Positions 17,976-27,504 of a stretch of DNA of 64,000 nucleotides are shown piece by piece. The stretch comes from CAVQWT01 sp963717705 (GTDB lineage: Bacteria; Pseudomonadota; Gammaproteobacteria; Burkholderiales; Casimicrobiaceae): contig CAVQWT010000005.1 in the NCBI GenBank assembly GCA_963717705.1, positions 124,001 to 188,000 on the forward strand, read 5' to 3'. Made by a program: the position numbers and the translations under genes. Under the pieces are notes generated by a model. That model worked only from the letters and a program-made list of their open reading frames with translations, was not told the origin of the DNA and did not search any database. Position 1 is the stretch's first letter. Each line of letters begins with the position of its first letter.

Positions 17976-19865
17976 CTACAGCTGCCAGGTGGCCTTGAGG
18001 CGCTGCTGCAGCTTCTTCGCCTGCCGGAAGGCTTCCTTCAGCATCTGCTGGTCCACTTCGTTGAGCGCATAGGGGTCGACGCGATTGGCGGTGCCGTGCG
18101 CGCCGGGCAGGTGCTGCTGCCGCAGCCGCAGCAGCTGCAGGAAATGGAACGCCTCGACCGTCGCGGCGACGTGCCGGCGCTCCACCCCGAGCGCGTCGCC
18201 GGCCACCCGCAGCCGCGCGGCGGTGCCGGTCTCCGCGATGCCGCCGGCCAGCGCGAACACCCGCGCCGCGTCGACGAAGATCCGCGTTCCGCGCGTCTTG
18301 AGGTCGACGCTGCCCGGGCTCGCCGGATCGTCGTCGACGGCGAAGGTCCGGATCAGGCCGAGCGGCGGCTCGACCTCCAGCGCGTTCTGCACCATCAGGC
18401 GCAGAAACGGCTTGTTGTCCTGCGTGTAGCCGTGCAGCCAGTCGCGCAGCGCGTCGGAGAGCGTGGTGTCGCCGTAGAGCGGCCGGAAGTCGAACACGAT
18501 GTTCGCCTGCAGCAGCGCCTGCGGGGTGGGCTCGCGCAGCCACTGCAGGAAGCGGCCGCGCCACTCCTCGACCGACAGGCACAGCTCGGGATTGCTCGCC
18601 ATCACGTTGCCGGTGCAGCGCGGAAAGCCTAACGCGTCGAGCCCGTCGTTGACGTCGGCGGCGAACGCGAGCAGCGCCGGCCGCTGCCGCCCGGCGTCGG
18701 CATCGTCCTCCGCGGCGAAGACCAGCGCGTTGTCCTGGTCGGTCGCGAACGTCTGCTCGCCGCGCCCCTCGCTGCCCAGCGCCAGCCAGCACCAGTCGAT
18801 GTCGCCGAGGTCGTGCCGCAGCAGCGTGATCTCGATGACCCGCCGCGACAGCGCGCCGTTGAGCGAGACGATGGTGCGGGTCAGCGGCTCGGCGGCCACG
18901 CCCTGCGCCAGCAGGTTCTGCGTCAGGCGGCGGATGTCGTCGGCGATGCGCTTCAGCTCGTCGACGCTCTTCGCCGCGCGCAACCCGCCGGTCACCTGCC
19001 GCATCGAGACGCGCTGCAGCGAGAAGAGATCGCGCTCGGACACCAGCCCCGCGACCTGGTCGCCGTCGACGACGATGAGCTGCCGGATCTGCCGCTCGGC
19101 CATGATCGCCAGCGCCTCGTACGCGGTCGCCTCGGCGGCAACGGTGATCGCCGGCGCCGTCATCACCTCGGCGACCGGTGTCGACAGCGGCCGCCCGGTC
19201 AGCACGACGCGCTGCAGCAGGTCGATCAGCGTGAAGATCCCCACCGGCACGCCGGCGTCGTTGACCACGACGATGGTGCGCACCGTCGCGTCGCGCATCC
19301 GCGCCAGCGCCTCGGTCAGCGGGGCGCTCGCCGGCGTGGTCACGGGAGCGCGCCGGAGCAGATCGGCCAGCGGGAGTGTGAGCGTCTGCTGCTCCGCCGC
19401 CAGCTGGCTGTACTGGCCCTGCAGCTGCGCCAGCGACTGCTTCAGCGTCTCGGTGATCGCCTGGGTGCACCAGCGCTCGAAGTCGGGCGAGCGGCGGCGC
19501 AGCTCGAGGAAGTCCTCGCGCGGCAGGCGATAGCAGAAGGTGTCCTGCGCCGCGGTGTAGAACTTGGTCGTCGGGCCTCCGGCCGACAGCGCGCCGACCG
19601 GAAAGAAGTCGCCCGGGCCGAGCGCGGGATCGGGGCCGGCGCGCGGGTCGGCAGGACGGCTGCCGACACTTCCGCGCTGGACCATGTAGAGGAACGCGAC
19701 GTCGCCGGACTGCGGCGACAGCAGCGTCGCGTCGCGGCCGAAGTACGCGAGCTCGAGCCGCGGCACGACGAACTCCAGCGCATCGTCGGGCATCCGATTG
19801 AACGGGGGGAAGCGGCGCAGGAAATCGCGCGTCGCGTCGAACACGAGGGGCGGGGTGGAGGTCAT
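17976..19865 (-). CDS. Cyclic-nucleotide-binding, CBS and DUF294 nucleotidyltransferase-like protein
   Basis: This multidomain cytosolic protein of 629 residues is probably a nucleotide-responsive signalling protein. Domain order is a cNMP-binding domain (about residues 15-150), two CBS domains (about 166-285), a DUF294 putative nucleotidyltransferase with GSEGRGEQTFATDQDNALVF near 362-385, and a C-terminal helical DUF294 region. The GSxGR pattern with downstream aspartates suggests an intact active site. The substrate is unknown. It lies between the actP terminator and the exonuclease, with which it forms a close pair. Confidence 0.9.
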   Translation of the reverse strand: MTSTPPLVFDATRDFLRRFPPFNRMPDDALEFVVPRLELAYFGRDATLLSPQSGDVAFLYMVQRGSVGSRPADPRAGPDPALGPGDFFPVGALSAGGPTTKFYTAAQDTFCYRLPREDFLELRRRSPDFERWCTQAITETLKQSLAQLQGQYSQLAAEQQTLTLPLADLLRRAPVTTPASAPLTEALARMRDATVRTIVVVNDAGVPVGIFTLIDLLQRVVLTGRPLSTPVAEVMTAPAITVAAEATAYEALAIMAERQIRQLIVVDGDQVAGLVSERDLFSLQRVSMRQVTGGLRAAKSVDELKRIADDIRRLTQNLLAQGVAAEPLTRTIVSLNGALSRRVIEITLLRHDLGDIDWCWLALGSEGRGEQTFATDQDNALVFAAEDDADAGRQRPALLAFAADVNDGLDALGFPRCTGNVMASNPELCLSVEEWRGRFLQWLREPTPQALLQANIVFDFRPLYGDTTLSDALRDWLHGYTQDNKPFLRLMVQNALEVEPPLGLIRTFAVDDDPASPGSVDLKTRGTRIFVDAARVFALAGGIAETGTAARLRVAGDALGVERRHVAATVEAFHFLQLLRLRQQHLPGAHGTANRVDPYALNEVDQQMLKEAFRQAKKLQQRLKATWQL

Positions 19866-19936
19866 GGCGTTACGTTACGAACGTCCGGCGTCGGGCGCAA
19901 GCTAAAAATGTCCCCGCCTCGCGGCAGGGCGCAGGC

Positions 19937-19964
19937 AAAAAAACCCCCGCACGGCGGCGGGGGT
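19937..19964 (-). terminator. Rho-independent terminator after the ActP-type symporter
   Basis: A perfect 8-bp stem ACCCCCGC/GCGGGGGT with a 6-base loop (19943-19964) is followed on the minus strand by seven T residues (19937-19943). It lies 27 bases beyond the symporter stop and before the CBS gene. Confidence 0.9.
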
Positions 19965-19990
19965 CTTGGTACGACGTCGACGCCAGTGCG

Positions 19991-21892
19991 TCAGTGGGCC
20001 GCGGCTTTCGACGCGAGGATGCCGGTGTTCTGCCGGACGTACAGTTCGTCCCACATGTCCAGCGCGCGCTTGTCGCGATAGAACAGCGACCCGAGGATCA
20101 CCGCCAGGAAGCCCAGCGGGATCGAGATCAGCCCCGGGTTGCGCAGCTCGAACAGCGGCTTCTCGAGGCCCACCAGCGACGTCCGGGAGTCGCCCAGCGC
20201 CTTGATCTGCGCCTCGGCTGCGCCCTTGGCCTTCTCGCTGCGGGCGATCGCCGCCTTCGCCTTGTCCTGCGCCGCCGTATCGGCCGCCGCCGCGAGCTGC
20301 GTCGACAGCGTCGCCAGCTTCGCGGTTTCCGCCGCCACGACCTTTTCCTGCGCGGCCCTGACCGCCAGCGGATACGTCATGTTGGGCGACACCAGCACCA
20401 GGCCGATCGCGGTCAGCGTGCCGACGATCATCCCCAGCACGATGCCGCCGGTGTTGCAGCGCTTCCAGTACAGCGTCAGCAGCACGCAGGGGAAGTTGGC
20501 CGACGCGGCGACCGCGAACGCCAGCGCGACCAGGTGGGCGACGTTCTGCCCCTTGGCCGCGATGCCGATGGCGATGGCCATCGCTCCGACGATCACCGTC
20601 GCGATCCGCGCCGCCTTGACCTGCTCCTGCGGCGTCACGTGCTCGCTGCGGATCACGCCGACCCAGAGGTCGTGCGCCATCGCCGACGCGGCCGCCAGCA
20701 CGAGGCCGGCTACGACCGCCACGATGGTGGCGAACGCCACCGCCGCGACGAACGCGAGCATGAAGTTGCCGAGCAGCGAATCCGCGCCGCCGCCCAGCGC
20801 CTGCGCCAGCAGCGGCGCCGCCATGTTGCCGCCCGGGTCGATCGCGCGGATCTGGTCTGCGCCGACCTTCATCGCCGAGCCCATGCCGAGGAACAGCGTC
20901 AGCACGTAGAAGCCGCCGATGATCGCCATCGCCCAGATCACCGAGATGCGCGCGGCCTTGGCCGTCGGCACGGTGAAGAAGCGCATCAGGATGTGCGGCA
21001 GGCCGGCGGTGCCGAAAACCAGCGCCATGCCCAGCGAGATCTGGTCGATCGGCGCCTTGAACAGCAGCCCCGGCTCGAGGAAGCGCGTCCCGAGCTCGGT
21101 CGGCGTCATGTTCTTCGCCCCGTCACCCAGGATCTGCGCGACGCGCGCCTGGACCTTCGGGTCGGCGATGACGTTGTTCAGGAAGTCGCCGAAGAAGCCG
21201 TACTGCGACCACACCATGATGACCAGCACGATCGACGCCGTCACCAGCAGCACCGCCTTGATGATCTGCACCCAGGTCGTGGCGACCATCCCGCCGAACA
21301 GCACGTAGCCCAGCATCAGGATGCCGACGACGATGACCGAGATCTCGTAGTCGATGCCGATCAGCGTCTTCACCAGCACGCCGCCGCCGACCATCTGCGC
21401 GGTCAGGTAGAACGTCGACACCGTGATCACCGAGATGGCGCCGACGATGCGCGTCGCCCGCGGATTGTTGCGGTAGGCGAGGATGTCCGCCAGCGTGTAC
21501 TTGCCGATGTTCCGGCACGGCTCGGCGATCACCAGCAGCACGGTGATGTATGCGACCAGCCAGCCCACCGAGTACATGAAGCCGTCGTAGCCCCAGATCG
21601 AGATCAGGCCCGCGATGCCGAGGAACGACGCCGCCGACAGGTAGTCGCCGGCGATCGCCCATCCGTTCTGCAGGCCGGACACGCCGCCGCCGGCGGTGTA
21701 GAAGTCCGCTGCGCTCTTGACCCGCTTGGCGGCGAGGTACGTGACGAACATCGTCGTGCCGATGATCGCGCCGAAGACCAGGAACGTGAGCCAGCGCCAC
21801 TTGTCGGCGACCGCGCCCTGTGCCAGCGCGGGGGTCGCCACGGCCAGCAGGCCCGCGGCGATGGCGGCGAATGCGATGCGGCGCGCGTTCAT
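19991..21892 (-). CDS. actP: Cation/acetate-type sodium:solute symporter (ActP family)
   Basis: This inner-membrane sodium:solute symporter has 633 residues from the ATG at 21890-21892. An apparent signal-like first segment ends near ATPALAQG, followed by about 13 transmembrane helices. It is about 80 residues longer than typical ActP, because a hydrophilic alanine/lysine/glutamate-rich stretch at about residues 508-580 interrupts the last helices. The start overlaps the DUF4212 stop as ATGA. The DUF4212 partner marks the subfamily seen beside acetate or other monocarboxylate uptake. The substrate is inferred, not shown. Confidence 0.9.
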   Translation of the reverse strand: MNARRIAFAAIAAGLLAVATPALAQGAVADKWRWLTFLVFGAIIGTTMFVTYLAAKRVKSAADFYTAGGGVSGLQNGWAIAGDYLSAASFLGIAGLISIWGYDGFMYSVGWLVAYITVLLVIAEPCRNIGKYTLADILAYRNNPRATRIVGAISVITVSTFYLTAQMVGGGVLVKTLIGIDYEISVIVVGILMLGYVLFGGMVATTWVQIIKAVLLVTASIVLVIMVWSQYGFFGDFLNNVIADPKVQARVAQILGDGAKNMTPTELGTRFLEPGLLFKAPIDQISLGMALVFGTAGLPHILMRFFTVPTAKAARISVIWAMAIIGGFYVLTLFLGMGSAMKVGADQIRAIDPGGNMAAPLLAQALGGGADSLLGNFMLAFVAAVAFATIVAVVAGLVLAAASAMAHDLWVGVIRSEHVTPQEQVKAARIATVIVGAMAIAIGIAAKGQNVAHLVALAFAVAASANFPCVLLTLYWKRCNTGGIVLGMIVGTLTAIGLVLVSPNMTYPLAVRAAQEKVVAAETAKLATLSTQLAAAADTAAQDKAKAAIARSEKAKGAAEAQIKALGDSRTSLVGLEKPLFELRNPGLISIPLGFLAVILGSLFYRDKRALDMWDELYVRQNTGILASKAAAH

Positions 21893-22221
21893 TTCTTCAC
21901 CCCGTAGCGCTTCTCGATGTCCTTGACGATGTCCGCGGCCATCGGGTCGAACACGGTGTTGGCGCGGCGCGAATAGATGAGCGCGATGCCCCAGGCGACC
22001 ACGAACTCGGACAGCGCGAACAGCAGGCCGACGTTGACCGGCCCCCAGACCTTGATGCTGAAGAGCTGCTGGAAATACGCCGCGCCGATCGGCAGCAGGA
22101 AGTAGTAGAGGACCGAGAAGATCATCAGGCCCCAGAGGAAGCCGGACTTCTTCCGGTGCAGTTCCTGGAATCGCGGATCGGCGGCGATTGCCTGCCAGTC
22201 CACCCGTGCGGTTTCCGCCAT
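21889..22221 (-). CDS. DUF4212 small membrane protein
   Basis: This protein of 110 residues has two hydrophobic helices (around SGFLWGLMIFSVLYYFLLPIG and NVGLLFALSEFVVAWGIALIY). It belongs to the DUF4212 family, encoded next to sodium:solute symporters in the way DUF485/YjcH accompanies ActP. It probably acts with the downstream symporter, whose ATG overlaps its stop. An AT-rich regulatory-looking block lies about 130 bases upstream. Confidence 0.9.
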   Translation of the reverse strand: MAETARVDWQAIAADPRFQELHRKKSGFLWGLMIFSVLYYFLLPIGAAYFQQLFSIKVWGPVNVGLLFALSEFVVAWGIALIYSRRANTVFDPMAADIVKDIEKRYGVKK

Positions 22222-22350
22222 GATGCCGTCCTCCCCGTGGTCGCGCGCCGGTGATTCCCTCCGGCTGGGTCGCAGGATCGTGGCAGCCTGCGCCGCCAGC
22301 CCGCTTGATCCAGGTCACAACGGCCGCATGCTGCGACGCAACAACAAAAA

Positions 22351-22374
22351 AGTCAAGAGGTCTTATATCTTATA
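22351..22374 (-). promoter_or_regulatory. AT-rich direct repeat and possible -35 upstream of DUF4212-actP
   Basis: The plus strand carries the direct repeat TCTTATATCTTATA (two TCTTATA units, 22361-22374) in sequence that is otherwise about 70% GC. Beside it, AGTCAA (22351-22356) reads TTGACT on the minus strand, a good -35 directed toward DUF4212, but the matching -10 (CAGCAT) is poor. It may be a regulator binding site. No regulator gene is adjacent. Confidence 0.45.
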
Positions 22375-22439
22375 GATGACTGGTCCCGGCAGCGCGTCGC
22401 GACCGGGGGAGGCAGAGGCGGCGCCGCCGCCCCCCCCGC

Positions 22440-23228
<789 letters not shown>

Positions 23229-23329
23229 CGCGGGACTCCGTGGCGAGGGCGAGACGATGATACTGCGCGCGCTTGCCGCGCCGGGCGCGTTTCCGTATGC
23301 TGCGCCGCATCACCCGAACCAGGACCGCC

Positions 23330-23896
23330 ATGGCCAACCGGCTGTCGAAGATCGTTACCCGCACCGGCGACGCCGGCACCACCGGCCTCGGCGACGGCTC
23401 GCGCGTCGCCAAGGACTCGGCGCGGATCGCCGCCATCGGCGACGTCGACGAACTGAACTCGGCCCTCGGCGTGCTGCTCGCCGAGCCGCTGCCCGACGAC
23501 GTTGCCCGCTGCCTCACCGCGGTCCAGCACGACCTGTTCGATCTCGGCGGCGAGCTGTCGATTCCCGGCTACACCGCGGTGACCGACTCGCACGTCGGCC
23601 GGCTGGAGCAGGCGGTCGAGGCGTTCAACGCGACGCTGCCGCCGCTGAAGGAATTCATCCTGCCCGGCGGCGCCCGCGTGGCCGGGCTCGCGCACGTCGC
23701 GCGCACCGTCTGCCGGCGGGCCGAGCGCGCGGTCGTGCATCTCGCCGCGCACGATCCGGTCAACGAGCCCGCCCGCCGCTACCTCAATCGGCTCTCGGAC
23801 CTGCTGTTCGTCCTGGCGCGCGCGCTGAACCGCAGCGCGGGCCGGCCTGACGTGCTGTGGCAGAAGCGGCGCGACGCTGGCGAACCCGGCAGCTGA
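23330..23896 (+). CDS. Cob(I)alamin adenosyltransferase (PduO type)
   Basis: This enzyme transfers the adenosyl group of ATP to cob(I)alamin to make coenzyme B12. It has 188 residues from the ATG at 23330 (MANRLSKIVTRTGDAGTTGL). Family motifs are TRTGDAGTTGLGDGSRVAKD, GDVDELNSALG and the C-terminal NRLSDLLFVLARALN. The longer frame upstream adds only arginine-rich noise and was not used. It is encoded alone on the plus strand. Confidence 0.95.
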   Translation: MANRLSKIVTRTGDAGTTGLGDGSRVAKDSARIAAIGDVDELNSALGVLLAEPLPDDVARCLTAVQHDLFDLGGELSIPGYTAVTDSHVGRLEQAVEAFNATLPPLKEFILPGGARVAGLAHVARTVCRRAERAVVHLAAHDPVNEPARRYLNRLSDLLFVLARALNRSAGRPDVLWQKRRDAGEPGS

Positions 23897-24029
23897 CGCG
23901 ATCACCTGACCTGACCGCGGGCCGACCGCGGGACGGCCGTGCGGCCCTGGCCAGGGGATCGCCGCGCGGCCCGACGCGCCGGCCGCGTCCCGTCGCGGGC
24001 CGGCCCCTTCGCGCTTTCGCCCGCAGTCG

Positions 24030-25049
24030 TCAGCGGGACTGGCGGACGACCTGGTCGATCGCGCCGAAGATCGTGCGGCCGCCGCCGTCGAGCATCTCGA
24101 TGTGCACGCGGTCGCCGAAGCGCATGAACGGCGTCATCGGCTTGCCGGCAAGGATCGTCTCCACCGTGCGCTGCTCGGCGATGCAGGCGTAGCCGGCGCC
24201 GCCGTCGCACGCCGGCCGGCCGGGGCCCTCGCCCTCCCTGTTCGACACCGTCCCCGAGCCGATGATGCTGCCGGCGACGAGGTCGCGGGTCCTGGCAACG
24301 TGGGCGATCAGCTGGCCGAAGTCGAAAGTCATGTCGACGCCGGCGTTGGGCCGGCCGAACAGCGCGCCGTTGAGGTGCGATACCAGCGGCAGGTGGACCT
24401 TGGCGTCGCGCCACGCATCGCCCAGCTCGTCCGGCGTCACCGCGACCGGCGAGAACGCCGACGCCGGCTTCGACTGGAAGAACCCGAAGCCCTTGGCCAG
24501 CTCGGCGGGGATGAGGTTACGCAGGCTGACGTCGTTGACCAGCATGAGCAGGCGGACGTGGCCCCGCGCGGCGTCCGCGGCCGTTCCCATCGGCACGTCG
24601 CCGGTGATCACCGCGACCTCCGCTTCGAAGTCGATGCCCCAGGCCTCGTCGGCCAGCACGATGTCCTCGCCGGCGCCGAGCATGTGGTCTGACGCGCCCT
24701 GGTACATCAGCGGGTCGGTCCAGAATTCGGGCGGCATCGTCGCGCCGCGCGCCTTGCGCACCAGCTCGACGTGGTTGACGTACGCGGAGCCGTCGGCCCA
24801 CTGGTACGCGCGCGGCAGCGGCGCCCTCGCGGCCTTCGCGTCGAACGGCCGGGCGTGGCGCGTCCCGCTGTCGCCGCCGTCGAGTGCCGCGGCGAGCTCG
24901 GCCAGCTTCGGCGCGACGATTTCCCAGTCGTCGAGCGCCGCCTGCAGCGTCGGCGCAATGCCCGTCGCGGGGACCGCGCGGCCAAGGTCGCGGGACACGA
25001 CGGCGAGCTGGCCGTCGCGCGTTCCGTTGTGCAGCGTCGCGAGCTTCAT
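24030..25049 (-). CDS. Fumarylacetoacetate hydrolase family protein
   Basis: This protein of 339 residues has the FAH C-terminal fold, which splits or isomerises acyl-pyruvate-like substrates using a divalent metal. Visible family features are FEAEVAVITGDVPMG with acidic metal ligands in the middle, and GTVSNREGEGPGRP near the C-terminal active site. FAH proteins act on many aromatic breakdown products; no other pathway gene is adjacent, so the substrate is open. It is 75 bases downstream of cysS on the same strand. Confidence 0.92.
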   Translation of the reverse strand: MKLATLHNGTRDGQLAVVSRDLGRAVPATGIAPTLQAALDDWEIVAPKLAELAAALDGGDSGTRHARPFDAKAARAPLPRAYQWADGSAYVNHVELVRKARGATMPPEFWTDPLMYQGASDHMLGAGEDIVLADEAWGIDFEAEVAVITGDVPMGTAADAARGHVRLLMLVNDVSLRNLIPAELAKGFGFFQSKPASAFSPVAVTPDELGDAWRDAKVHLPLVSHLNGALFGRPNAGVDMTFDFGQLIAHVARTRDLVAGSIIGSGTVSNREGEGPGRPACDGGAGYACIAEQRTVETILAGKPMTPFMRFGDRVHIEMLDGGGRTIFGAIDQVVRQSR

Positions 25050-25124
25050 CGGTTTCCTCTCCGGGTCGGGTCGGCGGTTCGGTGGCGCGCCGCGTGTCGC
25101 CGGCTGGCGCGCGCAGAACGCGGC

Positions 25125-26540
25125 TCAGCGCCGCTTCAGCGTGTAGCCGTCGGCGCGGTCTTCCGTCTCCCACCCGGCGGCGTGCAGCTCGGCGCGCAGC
25201 CGGTCGGCGTCGGCCCACTGCTTCGCGCGCCGCGCGGCGAAGCGCGCGTCGGCCAGCGCCTGCACCGCCGGCGGCGCGACCTCGACCTTCGGCCGCCAAG
25301 CGGCGAGGCGCAGGCCCAGAACGTCGTCGAAGCGCGCCAGCGTCGCGCGCTTGACCGCGCCGGGGAGGTCGCCGCGCAGCGCCTCCCACGCGACGGCCAG
25401 CGCGCGCGGCACGTTGAGGTCGTCGTTGACGTCGTCGGCGAAGCGCTCGACGAGGCCGGCGTCGGGCGCCGCGGCGGGGTTCTGCGGCAGCGCGTGGAAT
25501 CCCTGCCGCATCCGGTCGAGCGCGGTCGCGGCGGCGTCGAGGGCGTCCCAGGTGAAGTTCATCTGGCCGCGGTAGTGGGCTGTAAGACAAAGGTAGCGGT
25601 AGGCGAGCGGGTCGTAGCCGCGGTCGATCAGCGACTGCAGGCGCAGGAACTCGCCCGCCGACTTCGCCATCTTGGCGTCGTTCTGCAGCAGGAAGTAGCC
25701 GTGCAGCCAGAAGTTGGCGAGCCGCCGGTGCTCGTGCGGGATCTCGTCGTGGCTCGCAAGCCGCGCCTCGGTCTGCGCGATCTCGTTGGTGTGGTGGACC
25801 GGGATGTGGTCCTCGCCGCCGCAGTGGATGTCGAACCAGTCGCCGAGGTACTTCTGCGCCATCGCCGAGCACTCGATGTGCCAGCCCGGGAAGCCGCGGC
25901 CCCACGGGCTGTCCCACTCCATCTGCCGCGACTCGCCGGGCGCCGAGAACTTCCACAGCGCGAAATCGGTGAGCCGCCGCTTCTCGCCGAGATCGACGCG
26001 CTTGCCGGCCTCGAGCCCGGCGACGTCGAGCCGCGCCAGGTGGCCGTAGTCCGCCAGCTTCGCGGTGTCGAAGTAGACGCCGTCCGACGTGCGGTACGCG
26101 AACCCGTTGCGCTCGATGTCGGCGATGAAGGCGATCTGCTCGGCGATGTGGTCGGTCGCCTTGCACAGCACCGTCGGCGGCTCGATGTTGAGCTCGCGCA
26201 TGTCGGCAAGGAAGGCGTCGGTGTACAGCGCGGCGATCTCCCAGGCGGTCTTGCCGGTCCGGCGCGAGCCCTTCTCCATCTTGTCCTCGCCGGTGTCGGC
26301 GTCGGAGGTCAGGTGGCCCACGTCGGTGATGTTCATCACGTGGTTGACCAGGAGGCCGTTCCAGACCAGGACCCGCTTCAGCACGTCCTCGAACAGGAAC
26401 GTGCGGAAGTTGCCGATGTGCTGGTAGTCGTAGACGGTCGGGCCGCAGGTGTACAGGCCGACGGGGCCGCCCCGCACCAGCGGCGTGAAGGGGCGGAGCG
26501 CACGCTCCCAGTTGTCGTAGAGCTCGAGGGGCCTGGGCAT
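25125..26540 (-). CDS. cysS: Cysteinyl-tRNA synthetase
   Basis: This class I aminoacyl-tRNA synthetase charges tRNA-Cys. It has 471 residues from the ATG at 26538-26540 (MPRPLELYDNWERALRPF). Zinc and ATP motifs are visible: LYTCGPTVYDYQHIGNFRT with the HIGN signature, PGWHIECSAMA and GGEDHIPVHHTNE. The second signature reads KMAKS in place of KMSKS. The length matches the family. The longer upstream frame overlaps the acetyltransferase gene and is noise. Confidence 0.96.
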   Translation of the reverse strand: MPRPLELYDNWERALRPFTPLVRGGPVGLYTCGPTVYDYQHIGNFRTFLFEDVLKRVLVWNGLLVNHVMNITDVGHLTSDADTGEDKMEKGSRRTGKTAWEIAALYTDAFLADMRELNIEPPTVLCKATDHIAEQIAFIADIERNGFAYRTSDGVYFDTAKLADYGHLARLDVAGLEAGKRVDLGEKRRLTDFALWKFSAPGESRQMEWDSPWGRGFPGWHIECSAMAQKYLGDWFDIHCGGEDHIPVHHTNEIAQTEARLASHDEIPHEHRRLANFWLHGYFLLQNDAKMAKSAGEFLRLQSLIDRGYDPLAYRYLCLTAHYRGQMNFTWDALDAAATALDRMRQGFHALPQNPAAAPDAGLVERFADDVNDDLNVPRALAVAWEALRGDLPGAVKRATLARFDDVLGLRLAAWRPKVEVAPPAVQALADARFAARRAKQWADADRLRAELHAAGWETEDRADGYTLKRR

Positions 26541-26551
26541 CGGGGCGCGGG

Positions 26552-27061
26552 TCAGAGCCGCTTCTCCATCACGTAGTCGTCCATCACGTAGCCCTCGCCG
26601 ATGTCGACGACGACGGCCTTCTTCACCGCGAAGCCGTGCTTCTCGTACGCGCGGATCGCCTGCGCGTTGTGCTTGTTGACGTTGAGGATCAGCGACACGG
26701 CACCGGCCTCGCGCGCCTTCGCCGCGACGTGCGCGATCAGCGCCCCGCCCACGCCCCCCCGCTGCGCCGAGGGCAGCACGTAGAGCTTGTCGAGCTTCAC
26801 CTCGCCGATGCGATCGGTCGCGTACCAGGCGGCGAAGCCCGCCGGCGCACCGTCGACGAGCGCGACGTCGAGGCCGCACTCGGGGCCGTCGACGAACGGC
26901 GCCAGCGCCTCGTCGGAGTAGCCGCGCGCCAGCATGTACTCGATCTGCTCCGGCGCGATGATGCCGGGGTAGTGGGCGCGCCACACGGTCTCCGCCAGCG
27001 CCCGGACCTCAGCCAGCTGGTCGGGTCGGGCGGCGGCGATGGAAAGGTTCGGGCGGGTCAT
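26552..27061 (-). CDS. GNAT-family N-acetyltransferase
   Basis: This GCN5-related acetyltransferase has about 169 residues from the ATG at 27059-27061 (MTRPNLSIAAARPDQLAEVR). The acetyl-CoA-binding motif A is LYVLPSAQRGGVGGALIAHV, followed by LNVNKHNAQAIRAYEKHGF, which is typical of the fold. Substrate specificity cannot be read. It lies 11 bases upstream of cysS on the same strand. An alternative in-frame start at 27094 is possible. Confidence 0.9.
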   Translation of the reverse strand: MTRPNLSIAAARPDQLAEVRALAETVWRAHYPGIIAPEQIEYMLARGYSDEALAPFVDGPECGLDVALVDGAPAGFAAWYATDRIGEVKLDKLYVLPSAQRGGVGGALIAHVAAKAREAGAVSLILNVNKHNAQAIRAYEKHGFAVKKAVVVDIGEGYVMDDYVMEKRL

Positions 27062-27403
27062 GACGTGGCAAGCGGTGCAAACGTCGAAATTTAACATGGC
27101 GAGACGTGCAGGCTCGATGACCGGTGCCATCGACGCCGGCGCGCCGGGCCGCGGAACCGGTCGCCAGCGGCCCCGGCGGCGGTCGCGTCGTCGCCAGGCA
27201 GCCGCGCCGGCGTCGCGCCGGCGTGGGTCCGGTAAAATGCCCGCTGGCCAGGGTCCCGTCCCCGGACGCCACGTCAGCCCCCCTTGAATCGCGCCCCCAT
27301 CCTCACCGCGACCGGATCGACCGGCCACCCGCCGTCGCGGCGCCGCCTGCGCGTCCCGCGGCGAGCGTTGCGGGGATGGACCCCCGGCCACGCGCGTGCC
27401 GCG

Positions 27404-27475
27404 CCGGTCCGTGTGCCGGCGTGGGCGCCGGTCCGTGTGCCGGCGTGGGCGCCGGTGCGCGTGCCGGCGCGCGCG
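27404..27475 (+). repeat. 24-bp minisatellite in the divergent gap upstream of arnD
   Basis: Three 24-bp units (27404-27427, 27428-27451, 27452-27475) lie head to tail; the first two are identical and the third diverged. Each begins CCGGTCCGTGTGCCGGCGTG or a variant. The array ends 29 bases before the arnD start. The rest of the 27062-27504 gap is GC-rich, holds no supportable gene, and shows only one promoter-like hexamer (TAAAAT near 27233). Confidence 0.9.
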
Positions 27476-27504
27476 CCGGTCGGCTGACGCGAGCGCCGGA
27501 CCCG

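Noticed and set aside
23897..24029. Terminator between the cobalamin adenosyltransferase and the FAH gene
   Set aside because: Several GC-rich inverted repeats are present but none is followed by a T-run, so no confident terminator can be called.
27124..27504. N-terminal extension of ArnD through the minisatellite
   Set aside because: The frame is open but gives a glycine/alanine/arginine-rich low-complexity stretch. The NodB fold starts right at the ATG at 27505, matching the family start.
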